A stretch of DNA of 64,000 nucleotides from Boswellia sacra (taxonomy: Eukaryota > Streptophyta > Magnoliopsida > Sapindales > Burseraceae): NCBI GenBank assembly GCA_013180625.2, contig SNVD02014651.1, positions 1-64,000 on the forward strand, read 5' to 3'. The notes below the pieces were generated by a model, which had not been told where the DNA came from, did not search any database, and saw only the letters and a list, made by a program, of their open reading frames with translations. A program made the translations under genes and the position numbers. The first letter of the stretch is position 1. Each line of letters starts with the position of its first letter. This document shows positions 45,351 to 58,262 of the stretch, in pieces.

Positions 45351-48300
45351 TTGTTAGAAAAAATGGATGAAAAGTAATAATTTAATAGAAAAAATTAGTT
45401 TATACAAGTACCAAATGATACTTAAATCTATTAAATAAAATATTTAACAAAATGGGGGAGATATAGGTCACGAAAATTATTGGATGAAGCATGTAATAAA
45501 GCATTGTCCTTAAAGCTGACTTCTCCTTGTCGAGATACGTAATTCGATGTAAAAAGATTGTTAGCACCCGATTTTCAAGATATGACAATCAGTAGACCGT
45601 TGTTAAGGATGTACTCTCAAATAGTAGATCTTAATGGACTCTTTTTAAGCACCAACTAAAACTTCTATGGTTTTTAAAACAAATAAACATAAATCTTTGA
45701 AAGAGGGAAGCTTTAGACAGAGCTTTTTCTTCTTCATGTTAAGTCTCATATTGAATGGTTAATGAGGGACTCTTGGGAAATATAAAGAGGTTGATCACTC
45801 CACCCAATAGATTAGGCTGTGTTCTTTTATGTACTCTATCCAATATTTTCTGTTTTCAGTTTATTGGAATTTGGGAAGTTGTTGTTCTTTCTTGTTTCCC
45901 ATTTTCATTTTCATAAAACCTAAACTTTCCCCTTTTTGCCCCTAAATTTACCCATAGAAAAATAAACAGTACACTGCCCCATCTTTTCCCGTTTACTATG
46001 CTTCTTATTTCGAATGTAATTCCCCATCCTCTCACTCATTTTCTGCAGCAATTCGTCTTCTCTCACTGTGCTTTCAACTGGACCTTCTCACTTGCTTCCT
46101 CTCTCAAGATGATCTCTACCTTCATTCACCATGGCCATGAAATCAACCTTGTAGATTGTTATTGTGCTGGGTAAGATGCCATATTGCAGTAATTTTTTCA
46201 CCCTATTAGCTGCCTTTCTTGTTTGTTTGCTACCCATTTTTGCCAAGGATGCCATAGATCTAATTTGAGTTTTATATTTTCATTTTAGTTGCGTTTTGGT
46301 TTGTTTAACTACTGCTATGTCTAGTGTTCAGTTGGTCTCTCGACACTTTATCTTTGTATTATGTTATAAATAAAGGGTGCTCATGAATATATTTTGGGTC
46401 TTTTGCCATGATCGTGCATTACATATATAACAACCCAGTCATGAATTTTATTTTATGAATCAACCTCAACTTGTTACTCTGCTCATCTAGATTCTCAAAT
46501 CCTTCCGTTTCACTCTTTTCCAATTTCTTACTTTTTCATTTTCTCTCTCACATCTATTTTGGTGTGTGTGAATGAGTTCAACATTTATTTTCCAAGTTGT
46601 ATTGAATACAAATTATTTAAATTGGTCTTGGTCTCAAGTATAGGTTGTCCTCATCAAATCTATATACATTTATAATTTCTATTTTGTTGTTTAATTTTAA
46701 TTTTAAAAGCTCAATTTACTTTGATGAAGAGACAGAACTCCACATATTGACACACCATCTATTAGATTGACAATTGGTTTTTAGTCATTTATGTAGATGT
46801 TTAATGATACTTGGCTACATGTTTGAGAACAATTTGGCAAAGATAAATTTGTTTAAAATAAGATTTATATAAATATAATAATTTGATCTAGTCCATAATA
46901 TTTCTTCATTAATTTTGTGAATATTGAGATAAAGATAAAAGGAATAATATATAATTTTCTAATTAACAAAACTTAGTTAAATGGATTAGCATAAAAATTA
47001 ACAAATATAATATAAAGTTAACTTAAGATATTTTTTGCACGATTAAAAATTAAAGCAAATATTTTTTTTTTTGTCAATATATAGATTTTATGGGCTTGTT
47101 TTCTTACAAGATATTGTACGTTGTGGCAATGGGAATGTGGTGTCGTCATTCCCATGGACAGAGCCAGTAAGTGAGAAGGAGGGCCTTTTTTTTTTTTGAA
47201 AATAATTTGATATGTACATATAAATGAACCTACTATATATTCTCAAATTGACTCAAAACCAAACTGACTTTTTAAAGCTTCTCTTTCTTTTTTCATTTTT
47301 TTCATTCAATTTTTTTAAAGCCAAAAATTAATAATTCTTTTAGTTCTTAGTCACTTCATTTGTAGCCCATCTAATATAACGATATATTATGAATATTAGA
47401 AATCATGTCTATTGATAGATATAATATTTTCTTTTTGGTTGGTGTTCGTAGATATAAGTGTCAGCATCTCTTTTGTTAGCTTTTATCCTCTTAATTATGT
47501 AAATCTAGATTTTATCTTCTTAATTATGTAAATCCTTTCTGTGACCCATGCATGTTATATGCTAATAAAAGCAATTATGCTTTGGCAAAATCTGAAAGAC
47601 CCAAAATTAAATAAAATAAAACGCTAGTAGGTACAAGGCGCAACAACAATCCAATACAAGGATGACATAGTATGTAATTAATAGAAACCATCCCACCTAT
47701 TCAGGTTCATCAATTTAATACATAAAAAGCTGAAATTACTTTCACAGATCATGGTTTTTTTTTCTTTTGTATTATGGACATGTGGCAAGACTTGACTAAT
47801 CTATAAGTCCATAAGAATGCCATTTCATAATTGTTTTGTGCGAGAAACTTGACAAGGAGTCAGAGCAAAATCCAAAGAAACACTGTTAACTAGTTGAAGG
47901 GGAAAAGAAAAAAAAAAGTAATTTCATTTTCATAAAACGTTACAATTAATAAACACTCTAAATATAACTTTTACAAACACGCCATGATCTCTTTAATATT
48001 TGTCTTTACCACATGATCTTCGTAGGATGAAGTCCCCAACTTCATCCTATATTCTCTTCTTTGGGTGCTTAGTCATCATTTTTTTTTTCAGTGCTATTGT
48101 CACAGAGGAAAAAAATGTGCTTACTATATTTAATTGAATATTGTCGTTAACAGTGTAAATGAATCAGTTTCTTAAGTAAGGGTTTTAGTTAAGAAAATAG
48201 TTTATAATGGATTTTAAATATTTATATGAGACCTATCTAATTCAATAACAATTAAAATTATATTGCAGGTACAATTTTAAACAATTGTTCTACTCTATGT

Positions 48301-48440
48301 CCTCAACTGTGATTAATTAATTATTAATAGGTAACTATAACTCATTTAAATGTACAAGTTATTTAATAGTTTATTGGGATATGCCAATGCTTATGTGTCA
48401 TTAATTTTTCCCTATATTTTGCAGTATTAGTTGTAATGAT

Positions 48441-49385
48441 ATGACGTCAACTACCAACGAACATGACGACAAAGTTGAATGGAATGCTAGTAGAGAATAT
48501 ATTTTTATTCGTTTGTGAAGGTGAATTGCAAACTTCAACATTTTCAAAGAAGGTATGCAATACCATTTCAAACGAATTATATAACGAAACCCAATATCGT
48601 TAATCAGTGTCCCAACTTAACTCTAAGTTCAACCCATTTAGAAAAAAAATCGTGAATTCTCTGATTTAATTTCATCCACTAGCTTTGGATGGAATCCTAA
48701 TACTAATATAGTAATCTGAGGATGTTTAGGAGGAGTACCTTAAGGTAATTCTTTGAATTAGAATTACTCATATTTGTATACATTTACACAAAACACTAAT
48801 AACTTATGTTACCTGCAGAAAGTTCCATCTATGAAACAATTTAAACAGAGGGGGTTAGACCACTATGACATGTTCAGAGTTATATTTAATAGTTCTATTG
48901 TAACTGGTGTTTAAAGGTTTTCCTCATGACAAATGCCTCCAACCTTGGATAAGGACTGGAAGTAGAGGACAATATTAAAAACTTTGGAGTCCATGTTGAT
49001 GTTCATGATATAGAAAATAAAGAGGATGATGACCCAATTATAAGGTCCATTGCTGAGAGTGCTAGGAGAAAAAGGACACATAGGCCAACTAATAGGAACC
49101 TTGATCATTCTTCAACCCAAAATGATCAGATGGACAACTTTCTCAAGGTAGCCAGTGAGCTTATGAGTCAAAAAATAAGTAAAGGAAGTAGGAGTGGCCC
49201 TTCAAGGGTAGCACCATCTCAAAAGAATCAAATTTAGGAGTGTATTGACATGTGAGAATCTAGGTGATATTGAGAAAGATGTCTCCATAAAATTTTTGAA
49301 CATTATAGCCGAAAAACCTGATTGGAGAACTATTTTTCTAGGTCTCTCAGATGAGAGAAGGAGGGAGTGGTTATCCACACTGTAG
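48441..49385 (+). pseudogene. Harbinger Myb/SANT-like gene, degenerate
   Basis: Starts MTSTTNEHDDKVEWNASREY, then FIRL, a stop, IANFNIFKEG, the opening of a Myb/SANT-like domain (W, then hydrophobic positions). SSTSFGWNPNTN follows at about 48680. The acidic middle part (DVHDIENKEDDDPIIRSIAE) and basic stretch (SARRKRTHRPT) are at 48985-49090. The C-terminal IAEKPDWRTIF..DERRREWLSTL block, conserved in this protein family, is broken by frame changes near 49240-49300. Several stops are present. Confidence 0.7.
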
Positions 49386-50196
49386 AGGATGTGTACGACA
49401 ATTTCATTTCCAATAGTCTAGGTGTTTCAATTGCTTTTTGGTTTGTAACTCTTATCTGGATGCTTTCTTGAGACACAAACTTTATTGTTACTGTTGTCTT
49501 ATATCTGTCTTTGTTTTACATCTTTTACGAATATTTTAATGACATTATTTGTTAATGTTACTAGAAACAAGTGTTTGACTATTCCATAATGCTTTAACTT
49601 TGAACTTTCATTATTAGTCACATCATAGTTATCATTTGAGCTTATTATATTACTTTTAGTAATAGTGGATTATAGCAAAATTAATGTATGATAATTTGTG
49701 AGTATATTATGCCACAATTACATATATTAGACTATATTATGAGGAAATGTGTATACTGAGTATTTGTTATCACATAATGTTATGTATTTGTTATTAAATA
49801 ATGTTATTGTAATCAGGTTCAATTTTTTAAATTATATTTATGTCACATACTTTATTTAATCCCATAACTTTTCCTTATATACTCAGCCTACAGTTATGTA
49901 GTCATCATTATTATTCACATTATGGAAAATGGAGGAATTATTATTATTCACAATAAGGGAAATAGGGTATTAAAATAATCAAGCTAATTAAATTATATTC
50001 AACACACTATTAATTAATCATATTGACTTTGACAAACTAAGAGTTCTATCATAATTTTTAGTAAGTAGATTATAGACAATTAACACCTGAGTTGACGTCT
50101 TTTTCAATAGTTTATATACAACGGTAGATGATAACTTAATCTGTGAATCTGACAACTGTATAGACATAATAAATTGGTGTTCAATTGTAGTTGTAA

Positions 50197-52696
50197 AACA
50201 TGAATATCAATGGAGACAACATCAACAATGAATTCAGCATCCTCCATCCCAAGTTTCACAATGGCAAGTTCCATTACCAACAAGCGTAGAATGGATATTG
50301 GATATGCTAAGAAGGAATGATAATAGGATGTATGCTCGCTTTAGAATGGATGCAAATATTTTCATAACTTATGTGATAGGCTAGTTGAAGAGAATTTGAT
50401 TGAGCAAAATGAGCATGACCACGTGAGCGTACCTGAGGTAGTGGGGATTTTCTTGCATATAGTATCACAAAGTGTTCATTATCATGTTGCTACAGAGTGA
50501 TTTCATCGATTGACCACTACTATAAGCAGACAATTTAAGCGAGTGCTTGATGAATTAATTCGGTTAGCGACACTAGTTTTGCAACCAAGAATTTTGGGTG
50601 CAAAACCTTCAGAAGTATGACATAATCCCAAGTTTTACCCCTATTTTCAAGTATAAAGCAGTATATTTTCTCAATTTTTTATGTATATAACTATGCTGAT
50701 GAAGTAATTGAGATAGGGATGCATTAGAGCGCTTGATGGCACCCATATTGCAGCATCGGTACGGGCGTATAAGCAAACGGCATATCATAATCAGCACAGC
50801 GACGTGACCCAAAACATAATGTGTACTTGCTCATTCGATATGTTATTTACTTATGTGCTCATAGGATGGGAAGGTAGTGCAAATGATTCAAAGGTATTAC
50901 AAGATGCACTTTACAACAAGAATAGTGATTTTCCTATGCTAAACTCAGGTATAAATTACTTAGAAATAATTTATAAACCACTATAACATGTTTCCAATTT
51001 TGATAAAGCTATGCATGCGACGCTAACTATAGTATGCAAGTTATTATTATTTGATTGATTCAGGCTATAATAACATGGAATGATTCTTTGCTCTTTATAG
51101 AGGCCAATAGGGGTGGGCATGGGCACTCTTTGGGTCGAGTTGTGTTTAGATAAATCCGATCAAACCTGATTACACATCGGGTTTTAAAATTTAGAACCGA
51201 GGTCAGGTAATTTTAGAGCAATACCCGAAGTTGTCTGACAGTCTCGGGTTGGATCGAGTAAATCAGGTAAGTCGGGTTCAGACTTTTTTCTTGTTACCGT
51301 TCAATATATTCAAAACATTGATGTTCAAAACATCTAGCAAGCAGCAATCACGTCAATGTTTCGAAACAAAAATTTAAAAATAAACTTATTGAAATGGTTA
51401 TGTGGATGAATGCAAAATTATATTACCAAACAAAGAGACAATTAAGCAAAATTTCATTTACAAGCAGAATCAACCCATGGAAAAAAGCCTAAACAGAACA
51501 GCACTAATTCCTACTAAGCATAGTGAATAACAATCATCAACACAGTGATTCACCAAAGTAGAACGACAGAACAAATAGAGTCTAATTCAAAAAACACGTC
51601 TTCAAATTTCAGATTTCAGCCCAAGCATGTGTACAAAACCAAATTAGACATCATTACAAATTTTAATATCATCGATGATTGACAAGAGAAAGTGAAGCCA
51701 TCATGACGGCAGAACCGAAAGGAGAGGAGGTTGCCATCGGAGAGGAGAGGAGAAGAGACGAGCTGTTGCAACGGCATGGCCTGAGGGAGATAAGATTGTC
51801 GCGATGAGCTTTGGTCAAAAGAGAAAAAGAGAAAGGGATGATCGGATGGTTGATGAGTGCGGGAAAGGAGAGGAGCCGCTTACTGCAACGGTGAAACTAG
51901 AGAGAGAGAGGAGGTTGAGGTGATGAGTACCGGTAAAAAGAGAAATGGCAGCGGCTGAAGGTAATGCTTTAGGTTTAGGGTTAATTTGAGGATTTTAAGT
52001 GTACACACATATAGATATATAGTATAATATGGTGAGGTCAAGTGTATTATAATTCATTAATACAGCCAATTATCATTTGCCACGTGTAATGTTTTTAATT
52101 TAAACTTTCAGGTCGGGTGTAATTAAGGTTTCAAATTCATTACCCGAAATCGGATCGGATATTATCGGGTCAACCAAAAAAGAACCGACCTCGGGTAAAT
52201 TTAACCCCTTACCCGATCATACTTGCCTCGGGTCGAGTAAATCCGATTGAGTACAATCAGGTCAGATATTTTTGCCCACCCTTAGAGGCCAATAGTATCA
52301 TGCGAGTGAATTAAGAGGGGGAGGAAGACAACATACTAGACAAGAAGAGTTATTTAATAAAAGACATGCATCATTGTGTAACGTAATTGAGAGATGTTTT
52401 AGAGTGTTGAAGAAAAGATTTCAATACTTAAGTCAATGTCTAATTTCAGTCTCCAATCCCAACATCTTATCCCTATGGCATGTTGTACATTACATAATTT
52501 TATTCGACTTAACAGTAGGTCTGATAGATTGTTTAAGAGATATGAGGTGGATGACGTTGAAGTTGTGGAAGAGCAACATGGAGATATGCCCACAGTTGAA
52601 TTGAACATATCCATTAAACATGCGAAAGCTTGGAGACAGTATAGGGACAACATATCTATGAGGATATGGCAAGATTATATTCAATATAGGAGATAG
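50197..52696 (+). pseudogene. Harbinger DDE transposase, degenerate and interrupted
   Basis: Recognisable in pieces: SVEWILDMLRRNDNRMYARF and the VPEVVGIFLHIVSQSVHYHV region (50280-50490), RALDGTHIAASVRAYKQ with the first Asp (about 50730), GWEGSANDSKVLQDALYN with the second Asp (about 50868-50925), then the nested element. Beyond it lie the YHASE-like part and LCNVIERCFRVLKKRFQYLS with the Glu (about 52374-52430), and a C-terminal HNFIRLNS..IWQDYI. Multiple stops and frame changes occur. It is close in wording to the transposase of the 13118-18862 element but clearly older. Confidence 0.8.
51110..52282. mobile_element. Nested GC-ended element inside transposase
   Basis: Termini are GGGGTGGGCATGGGC on the left and, reversed, AGGGTGGGCAAAAATA on the right. 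CGGGT/ACCCG-type words lie at both ends (51130-51290 and 52130-52265). It splits the transposase exactly in the LYRGQ..YH region, and TAGAGGCCAATA(G) is present at both flanks (51098-51110 and 52283-52295), a 12-13-bp duplication. The interior is noncoding. The duplication is longer than usual for hAT (8) or Mutator (9) elements. Confidence 0.75.
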
Positions 52697-52796
52697 ATGT
52701 TTGTAAGCATATATTCGTTTATATTGCATTGTGTTCGATAATGTAAATAAAGAGTTATAAATGATACTATGTCGTATTTTATATATATAGTTGTGA

Positions 52797-52876
52797 AGCA
52801 CTCGTGTTATATACATACATACATACGTATGTATTTATGCCTTATATGTATGTATATACGTATGTATATATGTAGA
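52797..52876. repeat. TACA/TATG simple repeat
   Basis: ATACATACATACATACGTATG followed by mirror-like GTATGTATATACGTATGTAT copies. It can form a local hairpin. Confidence 0.8.
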
Positions 52877-53785
52877 CAAAGTACGCATTGGAAGATTGTC
52901 TGAATGGTTCTTATTTTTTTTAATCTTAACTAATCACAGGTATAGTAAGTAGTATAAAGTGAAGACCAAAAGTGAAGAAAATACTTGAGTGAAAATATCA
53001 TAGGAATCAAAATGAAATTTAGTTTGTATGATTAAGTATTTATTATTTGTTAACAATATGTGTAATAGGAACATGCATTTAGTCTAAAGTATTATTTGTT
53101 AATATCCTTTTATTTATATAATTTTTAAAAACTTATTTTTTGGATTCATTTCCAAACGCATTTTAGGTTTTTGTTTTCAAATGCCAATGATTCATTTCCA
53201 AACACATCTCTTATTTTTGTTTTCAAAATTTCAGCTCAATGATTTATTTTCAAACACATATTCTTAAAATTATTTTCAAATTTACATTTTCAGAATTAAT
53301 TTTCAAATGCATATCCTTCAATTAAACTATTTAGAAATTCATTTTTCAAATCATTTTGGAAACAAAAACACATAATTCAAAAATGAACACACCATTAGTC
53401 TTTTAGGTTGGAGACCTAGAGCCTCAATGGTGGTATTAGAGCCAGACCCCAGAACTTAATGCGATGAGTCCCTAATTTCAAACGATGAGGGTTCCTATTG
53501 CTTCTCCATCGAGAAAGTCGTATCCGTGAGTGTTAGAGGTGTTTTGGGCAGGGGTTTTGGTTGGGGGGGTGGGTGTGGGGATATATATATAAACAGGTTG
53601 ATCACTTTACCATATTAGATTAGCCTTTTGGATTAAACATCAACAATACGTGGACCGTGATGCACACCATGTGTCTTGTTTGAGAAGAGGATTGTTGAGA
53701 AGTCCTACATTAAATAGTTATAAGGGGAAATCTTGGATTATAAAGAGGATTGGTCCCTCCATGTTAGACTTATAGATTAGACATG

Positions 53786-54498
53786 ATTCCTCATCACTTT
53801 GTTACTTGCTTCAACAACTCCAAGATAAGCTATTTATATTGTTCAAAAAAGTTGTTAAAAGTCTTATAAAATAAATGAGTTGTATTTAATAGGTTATAAA
53901 TAAAGTGAAATAACCATGGATGTATTTACTTGTTCACTTGGAGAAACAAATTGATGACGTTTTAATAAAGCAATTAATTTTCTTAAAAAACTTGAATTAT
54001 AGAAAACATTTCTAATAAATTTATTTATAAAGAAATCTACTTTAATTATTACGTAAATAATAATAAAAATACTATGAAGGGTGCAAGTGAAGGAAATGTA
54101 AAACAGAGAGGACAGAAGGGTTATATATAAGGGTCTAAGTAAGATAAACAAAAACTAAAGAGGACGATCATGGAGCGAGTAATTATATTGCTTTCTGAAT
54201 TGTGACTTATGAAGCTTGTCGAGGTCGATCACACGAATCAATAAAAGTTTGCCTAACTCCATGACATTAATTTATGATAGAAATTAAGTCTACCCTACAG
54301 CGTTGCACAATGGCCTAATGGCTAGATGCCAAATCAATGGATATGCTGCACATCGACTGATTTGGCTCCTCAATGGCCACCGCATCGTATGGCGGTAGAT
54401 CCCCTCCATAAGAGATGTCTTAAGCCTTAGGTGGTAAGATAGATTAAGACCAGTTGTCATGGAGCAGAAATGGTGGAAGTCCATTTGCCATCACAACA
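53786..54498. other. AT-rich spacer, no gene
   Basis: Noncoding between the TRIM-like relic and the copia element. The open minus-strand frame at 54290-54484 resembles no family I recognise. Confidence 0.45.
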
Positions 54499-54503
54499 TT
54501 AAT

Positions 54504-54886
54504 TATTATAAGTTAAGTGAATAAAAGTATGGATTGGTATAAGTGGTGTAATGAAGTTTACTTATATGTAATATAAGTAACAAAAGGAGGTGAAGGAAAT
54601 GTGAATCACTCCTAGAATACAAAGCAAATTAATGGTAGAAATAAAGAAACAAGTGAAAGAATGAGAAAATGAGAGAATTTTTCCTTGTCCAATTCATTCA
54701 TTTTCATACTTCCATTACAAGTGTTGTATGCCTATTTATATAGAAGTATGAATGATCATTAATGTAATTGTACCTAATAATAAATCAATTAAAAATGAAA
54801 ACATATTTCTCACATGGGCACACTAAAAGTAGTGGTAACTCCACTAATTATGTAAGTGGTAGTAATCCACTTATATTTTTATAACA
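54504..54886 (-). repeat. 3' LTR of minus-strand copia
   Basis: On the plus strand it runs TATTATAAGTTAAG..TTTTTATAACA; on the minus strand it starts TGTTATAAAAAT. TATATAAATAGG (minus) at about 54730-54742 is a good TATA box. Confidence 0.9.
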
Positions 54887-54905
54887 CTTCCCCTTGGATT
54901 CTACC
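54887..54905 (-). promoter_or_regulatory. Polypurine tract of minus-strand copia
   Basis: On the minus strand AATCCAAGGGGAAG lies directly before the LTR start TGTTATAA, the typical plus-strand primer. Confidence 0.8.
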
Positions 54906-55130
54906 ACTTAATTGTATTTGACTTTACTAAGGAAAAACCCAGTGGGATAAAAACCAAAATAAAGAAATACAATTATACAACAAATTATGAAGTGGTGTTG
55001 GACGTGTTTTACTGCCTCATTAAAAACCTCGTCGGGAAAACCCAGTGGGACAAAACCCGATCGAAGGAAAAAAGAGTAAAGTACACATGTATCCACAATG
55101 CTTCCCCTGATCATGGCAGAAGATCTCTTG

Positions 55131-56022
55131 TCAAATTGATTGCTTGTTGGGCCGCCGCATACCAATTTTGTATACTAGCTTCTCAAATGTTGATGTTGGT
55201 AAAGTTTTAGTGAACAAATCTGCAAGATTGTCATTTGAATGTATCTGCTTCACATCGATCTTTTGACTTTCTTGAAGTTCATGCGTGTAGAAGAACTTCG
55301 GTGAAATGTGCTTTGTTCTGTCTCCTTTAATATATCCTCCTCGGACTTGAGCAATACATGCTGCATTATCTTCATATATGATTGTTGGAAGATTTATAGT
55401 AGGAGATAATTTGCACGAATTCTGGATGTGTTGAATAACAGAACGTAACCATATACACTCTCGGCTGGACTCATGCAATGCAAGTATTTCAGAGTGGTTA
55501 GAAGAAGTAGCAACCAAACTCTGTTTAGTAGATCGCCATGAAATTGCGGTCCCATTATAAGTGAAAACATATCCAGTTTGTGATCGAGCTTTATAAGGAT
55601 CAGATAAATAACCGGCATCAGCATATCCGACAAATCTAGGATTTTCAGAAGGCTCATATAGAAAAAATAATCCCAGATCAATAGTTCCCTGAAGATAACG
55701 AAAAATATGTTTGATCCCGTTCCAATGCCATCTAGTGGGTGCAGAACTAAACCTTGCTAATAAATTAACTGCAAATGCAATATCAGGTCTAGTACATTGC
55801 ACTAAATACATTAATGCACCTATAGCGTTCAAATATGGTACTTCAGGATCAAGTAACTGTTCGTCATCCTCTTTAGGACGGAATGGATCCTTTTTAGGAT
55901 CAAGAGATCTAACAACCATTGGGGTACTCAATGGATGAGCCTTATCCATATTAAACCGTTTCAAAAGCTTTTCTGTATATGCTGATTGGTAAATAAATAT
56001 GCCATCAGAGTTATGCTCGATC
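55131..56022 (-). pseudogene. copia RNase H domain
   Basis: The frame 55964-55131 carries STPMVVRSLD, CTRPDIAFAVNLLARF, WNGIKHIFRYLQGTIDLGLF, VGYADAGYLSDPYKARSQTG (first Asp), SSNHSEILALHESSRECIWL (Glu), IYEDNAACIAQVRGG (Asp) and the DNLADLFTKTLP end before TGA. The acidic residues of RNase H look intact. A TAG (about 56020) separates it from the reverse transcriptase part. RNase H removes the RNA template during cDNA synthesis. Confidence 0.85.
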
Positions 56023-57000
56023 TACAGGCCGAGACAATATTTCGTTTTTCCTAAATCTTTCATTTCAAATTCTCTCATCAAATATTCAGCCGCATTTTGG
56101 ATTTCTTCAGGGGTTCCAATTAAATTCATGTCATCAACATATACTGCTATAATAGCAAAACCAGATTCTGATCTTTTTATAAACACACAAGGGCATATGG
56201 GATCATTAATGTACCCTTCTTTAATCAAGTATTCACTAAGACGATTGTACCACATTCTCCCAGATTGTTTCAATCCATATAAGGACCTCTGCAACTTAAG
56301 TGAATACATACTCCTTGGTTGTGTTTTAATTGCTTCAGGCAATTTAAATCCTTCAGGGAGTTTCATATATATATCAGAATCTAATTTACCATACAAGTAA
56401 GCAGTTACCACATCCATAGGGCGCATGTGAAGTTTTTCCGAGACTGCCAAAACTGATCAAATATCTAAAAGTGATAATATCCATTACTGGAGCATAAGTT
56501 TCATCAAAATCAATACCTGGTCTTTGAGAAAAACCTTGAGCTACTAGCTGGGCTTTATACCTGGCAATCTCATTATTCTCATTTCGTTTTCTAGTAAATA
56601 CCCATTTATATCCAACGGGTTTGACATCTTTAGGCGTTTGGACTACAGGTTCAAAGACTTCACGTTTGGCCAAAAAAGATAATTCTGCTTGAATTGTTTC
56701 TTTCCATTTAGGCCAGTCATGCCTTTGTCTACATTCATCCAATGTGTGTGGTTCAAAGTCATCATTCATAATATTCGTGACTATTGCAAATGAAAATACA
56801 TCGTCAATGACAATTTCATCACGTTTCCACATTTCTCTAGTATAAGCATAATTAATAGAAATTTCCTCATTTTTAAATTCAGCTGTTACTTTAGGAACAT
56901 GCATTTCATCAACAATTTGTGCCGCTTCAGTGGCAGGTGTCTCTTTAGGAACATTTGTCATTTCAGGAGACAAATCAGATAATGTGGATTCTTTAGCTCG
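56022..57000 (-). pseudogene. copia reverse transcriptase
   Basis: Two frames overlap near 56386-56450. The first ends with PVGYKWVFTRKRNENNEIAR, YKAQLVAQGFSQRPGIDFDE, TYAPVMDIITFRYLISF. The second starts MDVVTAYLYGKLDSDIYMKL and has the polymerase core YVDDMNLIGTPEE (both Asp intact) and MREFEMKDLGKTKYCLGL, then TAG. A small frameshift lies between LISF and the next conserved block. The catalytic residues are preserved; the defect is the broken frame. Confidence 0.88.
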
Positions 57001-58262
57001 ATCATTATTTATATCAGGACCATTATTAATCAATTTTCTTTTTTGAGGGATAGCATCTTTTGATCCAAGGGGTCTGCCACGCTTCTGGCGTGCAACAGTT
57101 TGATTATTCATTGTTGCTTTAGGGGTTTGCTCAACAGGAATCTCAATTCGAGCCGGTGTATTTTCAGCATGTATATGTGATTTTGTTATCTTGGTTGCAT
57201 CAGTAAATGCATCTGGCATCTGATTAGCGATAGTCTGAAGATATATCATCCTTTGCACTTCATTTTCACATTGAGATATGCGAGGATCAAGATGAGACAA
57301 TGTTTTCACATTCCAAGAAAGTTCTGGATTTCTTTCAGGAGGCACATGCCCAACTTCGAGAGGCATTTTCTTTTTTCCTAAAGGTGGGAAAACTGTCTCA
57401 TCAAAATGACAATCTGTAAATCGTGCAGTAAAAATATCACCTGTCATGGGTTCCAAATATCTGATAATAGATGGAGAATTATAACCTACATATATCCCCA
57501 ACCTGCGTTGAGGCCCCATTTTTGTCCGCTTCGGGGGAGCAATGGGGACTTGTACGGCACAACCGAAATTTCTTAGATAGGATATATTGGGTTGTTTGCC
57601 AAGTACAAGTTGTATTGGTGAATATTCATGATAAGCAGTGGGCATTAATCTGATCAATGATGCAGCATGTAAAATAGCATGGCCCCAGACAGAGGTTGGC
57701 AACTGTGTTCTCAATAATAAAGTTCGTGCAATTATCTGCAGTCGCTTTATAAGTGATTCTGCCAAATATCAATTCCAACGGACATACAATAATCATCAAA
57801 AACTTTTGATGTAAACTCACCAGCATTATCCAAACGTATGGACCTAATAAGATAATCTGGAAAATGTGTCCGTAATTTTATAATTTGAGCAAGTAGCTTT
57901 GCAAATGCAATATTCCTAGTTGATAACAAACAAACATGAGACCACCGTGCAGAAGCATCAATTAGAACCATAAAATAGCGAAAAGGTCCACTTGGTGGAT
58001 GAATAGGTCCACATATATCCCCCTGGATTCTTTGTAAAAATGATGGGGATTCTTGACCAATCTTAGAGAGAGATGGTCTAACAATCAATTTTCCTTGCGA
58101 AGAAGCGGTACAAGTAGTTTCATTGGACAAAAGGATTTTCTGACTCTTCAGTGGGTGTCCATTTGTATTCTCAACAATTCTACGCATCATTGATGATCCT
58201 GGGTGACCAAGACGGTCATGCCATAACATAAAAGTCTTAGGATCATTAAACTTCTGTTTCAT
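57001..58262 (-). pseudogene. copia integrase
   Basis: 58262-57747 has the zinc region (LWHDRLGHPGSSMMRRIVEN), D in RIQGDICGPIHPPSG and D in RSIRLDNAGEFTSKVF. At GID the sequence jumps to (L)AESLIKRLQIIARTLL in another frame. About 13 residues that normally precede the catalytic Glu (in AESLIK) are missing, most simply by a deletion of about 40 bp. The second frame (57765 on) continues TSVWGHAILHAASLIRL, YLRNFGCAVQVPIAPPK and the long hydrophilic C-terminal extension before reverse transcriptase. Confidence 0.85.

Larger units (their letters stand above)
45815..53394 (+). mobile_element. Second PIF/Harbinger element, decayed
   Basis: The ends GGCTGTGTTC and, reversed, TGGTGTGTTC are flanked by TTA on both sides (45812-45814 and 53395-53397), the preferred target duplication of this superfamily. 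Inside, on the plus strand, are relics of the Myb-like gene (48441-49385) and the transposase (50197-52696). About 2.6 kb of noncoding AT-rich DNA lies at 45825-48440. Length is 7580 bp, including a 1.2-kb nested insertion. Both genes are full of stops, so this copy is dead. Confidence 0.7.
45737..53785 (+). mobile_element. TRIM-like short retroelement split by Harbinger
   Basis: A short terminal repeat begins TGTTAAGTCTCATATTGAAT at 45737 and runs to 45814. After the Harbinger insertion it continues at 53398 and ends before TGGTATTAGAGCCAGACC (53431), a primer-binding site complementary to initiator tRNA-Met. A second copy starts TGTTGAGAAGTCCTACATTA at 53693 (GGGGAAATCTTGG.., ATAAAGAGG.., TTATAGATTAGAC). 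A third partial copy is near 53597. The repeat of only about 110 bp and interior of about 260 bp match the TRIM class. Boundaries are approximate. Confidence 0.5.

Noticed and set aside
54290..54484. Minus-strand 64-codon frame (MDFHHFCSMTTGL..)
   Set aside because: Looks like protein at first sight but has no family I can name, no splice context and no neighbouring exon.
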